Origin: Cercis canadensis
Taxonomy: Eukaryota; Streptophyta; Magnoliopsida; Fabales; Fabaceae
Direction of reading: 5' to 3'
Assembly: GCA_003255065.1 (NCBI GenBank)
Contig: QAOA01008462.1
Location: 124,001-188,000 of the forward strand
DNA length: 64,000 nt
The notes under the pieces were generated by a model. The model saw only the letters and a program-made list of their open reading frames with translations. It ran no database searches and was not told the DNA's origin. Shown here piece by piece: positions 63,901 to 64,000 of the stretch (position 1 is its first letter; every line of letters begins with the position of its first letter). A program made the position numbers and the translations under genes.

Positions 63901-64000
63901 AAAATACCTGCATAACTCGGCCAGTAAACTCATCCACAATTAGGACCTCTTTTCCACGAATAATGTAATTCACATCTCGAAGAAATAGTTCTTTGGCTTT
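57920..64000 (-). CDS. SECA1: Chloroplast SecA1 translocase ATPase, C-terminal part
   Basis: Motor ATPase that drives proteins through the thylakoid SecYE channel. Only the 3' part lies in the window: 15 exons at 64000-63908 (open at the edge), 62867-62754, 62653-62540, 62244-62077, 61331-61156, 60607-60541, 60422-60276, 60138-60043, 59963-59895, 59460-59359, 59289-59038, 58933-58866, 58652-58535, 58404-58165, 58036-57920. Phases agree; about 587 residues. Seen in order: [85 protein letters not shown] with [13 protein letters not shown], the helical scaffold and wing region, and [20 protein letters not shown]. The C-terminus lacks the zinc-binding tail of bacterial SecA, as usual for SECA1. 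SECA1 rather than SECA2 follows from these motifs and from synteny. Confidence 0.95.
59456..59880. other. N-joined duplicated contig ends in a SECA1 intron
   Basis: 59456 to about 59663 and 59668-59865 are near-identical (mismatches GCTGGATG/GCTAGATG, CCCGCCC/CCCCCCC, CCTGGG/CCCGGG). They are joined at N 59667, with another N at 59866 in a poly-A run. The right copy repeats the first five bases of the exon at 59460, but the coding sequence is unaffected. The duplicated unit itself ends in a poly-A next to a CT/CA-rich stretch. Confidence 0.8.
61430..62035. mobile_element. GC-rich hAT-like insertion in a SECA1 intron
   Basis: Inside the intron between exons 62244-62077 and 61331-61156 lies a stretch with a base composition quite unlike the rest. 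Both ends carry repeats of GGCCCGCCC, GACCCG and CAACCCGC types in opposite orientation, as in the sub-terminal regions of plant hAT elements. TGTCAA-like short terminal inverted repeats are at about 61432 and 62015. The middle holds a poly-A run and CT-rich sequence but no transposase. The target duplication was not fixed, so the class is inferred. Confidence 0.5.

Noticed and set aside
1-64000. CRISPR arrays, operons, toxin or viral genes
   Set aside because: Nothing of the kind is seen; the window is ordinary plant nuclear DNA apart from transposon remnants.

Overview
This is nuclear DNA from a flowering plant, most likely a woody or otherwise heterozygous eudicot. The genes carry spliceosomal introns with GT-AG borders (one GC-AG). 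The spacers are very AT-rich and hold small inverted-repeat transposons and a LINE remnant. The proteins are plant-specific: chloroplast PPOX and SecA, an Aux/IAA, a WRKY factor and an apoplastic chitinase and polygalacturonase. I reconstructed ten genes exon by exon. For the nine complete ones, exon lengths and phases add up to uninterrupted reading frames.

Layout, left to right: an unidentified open frame running off the left edge (1-541, -); ASY3, meiotic chromosome axis (746-7232, -); a TRM9-type tRNA wobble-uridine methyltransferase (9674-12261, -) whose last intron holds an antisense LINE fragment; PPOX, chloroplast protoporphyrinogen oxidase (14383-18764, +); a degron-less IAA20/IAA30-type Aux/IAA (20869-21655, +); a GH19 chitinase without hevein domain (22718-23659, -); a gene-poor stretch of about 10.7 kb with several inverted-repeat elements; WRKY47 (34347-36914, +); the DHHC S-acyltransferase PAT18 (39181-41928, +); a nested repeat block (about 42.2-44.1 kb); a GH28 polygalacturonase-like gene (44628-47529, -); a gene-poor 7 kb with another inverted-repeat element; an L7Ae-domain RPP38/POP3-like gene (55624-57284, +) preceded by a tandemly duplicated first-exon region; and the C-terminal half of the chloroplast SecA1 gene (57920-64000, -), which runs off the right edge.

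The genes do not form one pathway. Their order is informative, though. As I remember the Arabidopsis map, the PPOX-chitinase-WRKY47-DHHC-L7Ae-SECA1 order matches one chromosome 4 segment, ASY3-IAA20 are neighbours on chromosome 2, and IAA30-polygalacturonase are neighbours on chromosome 3. The window may therefore keep an ancestral order that Arabidopsis split after genome duplication.

The assembly has a recurring flaw. Five runs of N (24318, 31301, 34092, 43653-43676, 59667) are flanked by about 165-213 bp of nearly identical sequence on both sides, with one to a few SNPs between copies. They look like unmerged allelic contig ends rather than real tandem repeats. I found no CRISPR, operon-like system, rRNA or convincing tRNA, and no clear undescribed biological system. 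The least explained item is the left-edge open frame.
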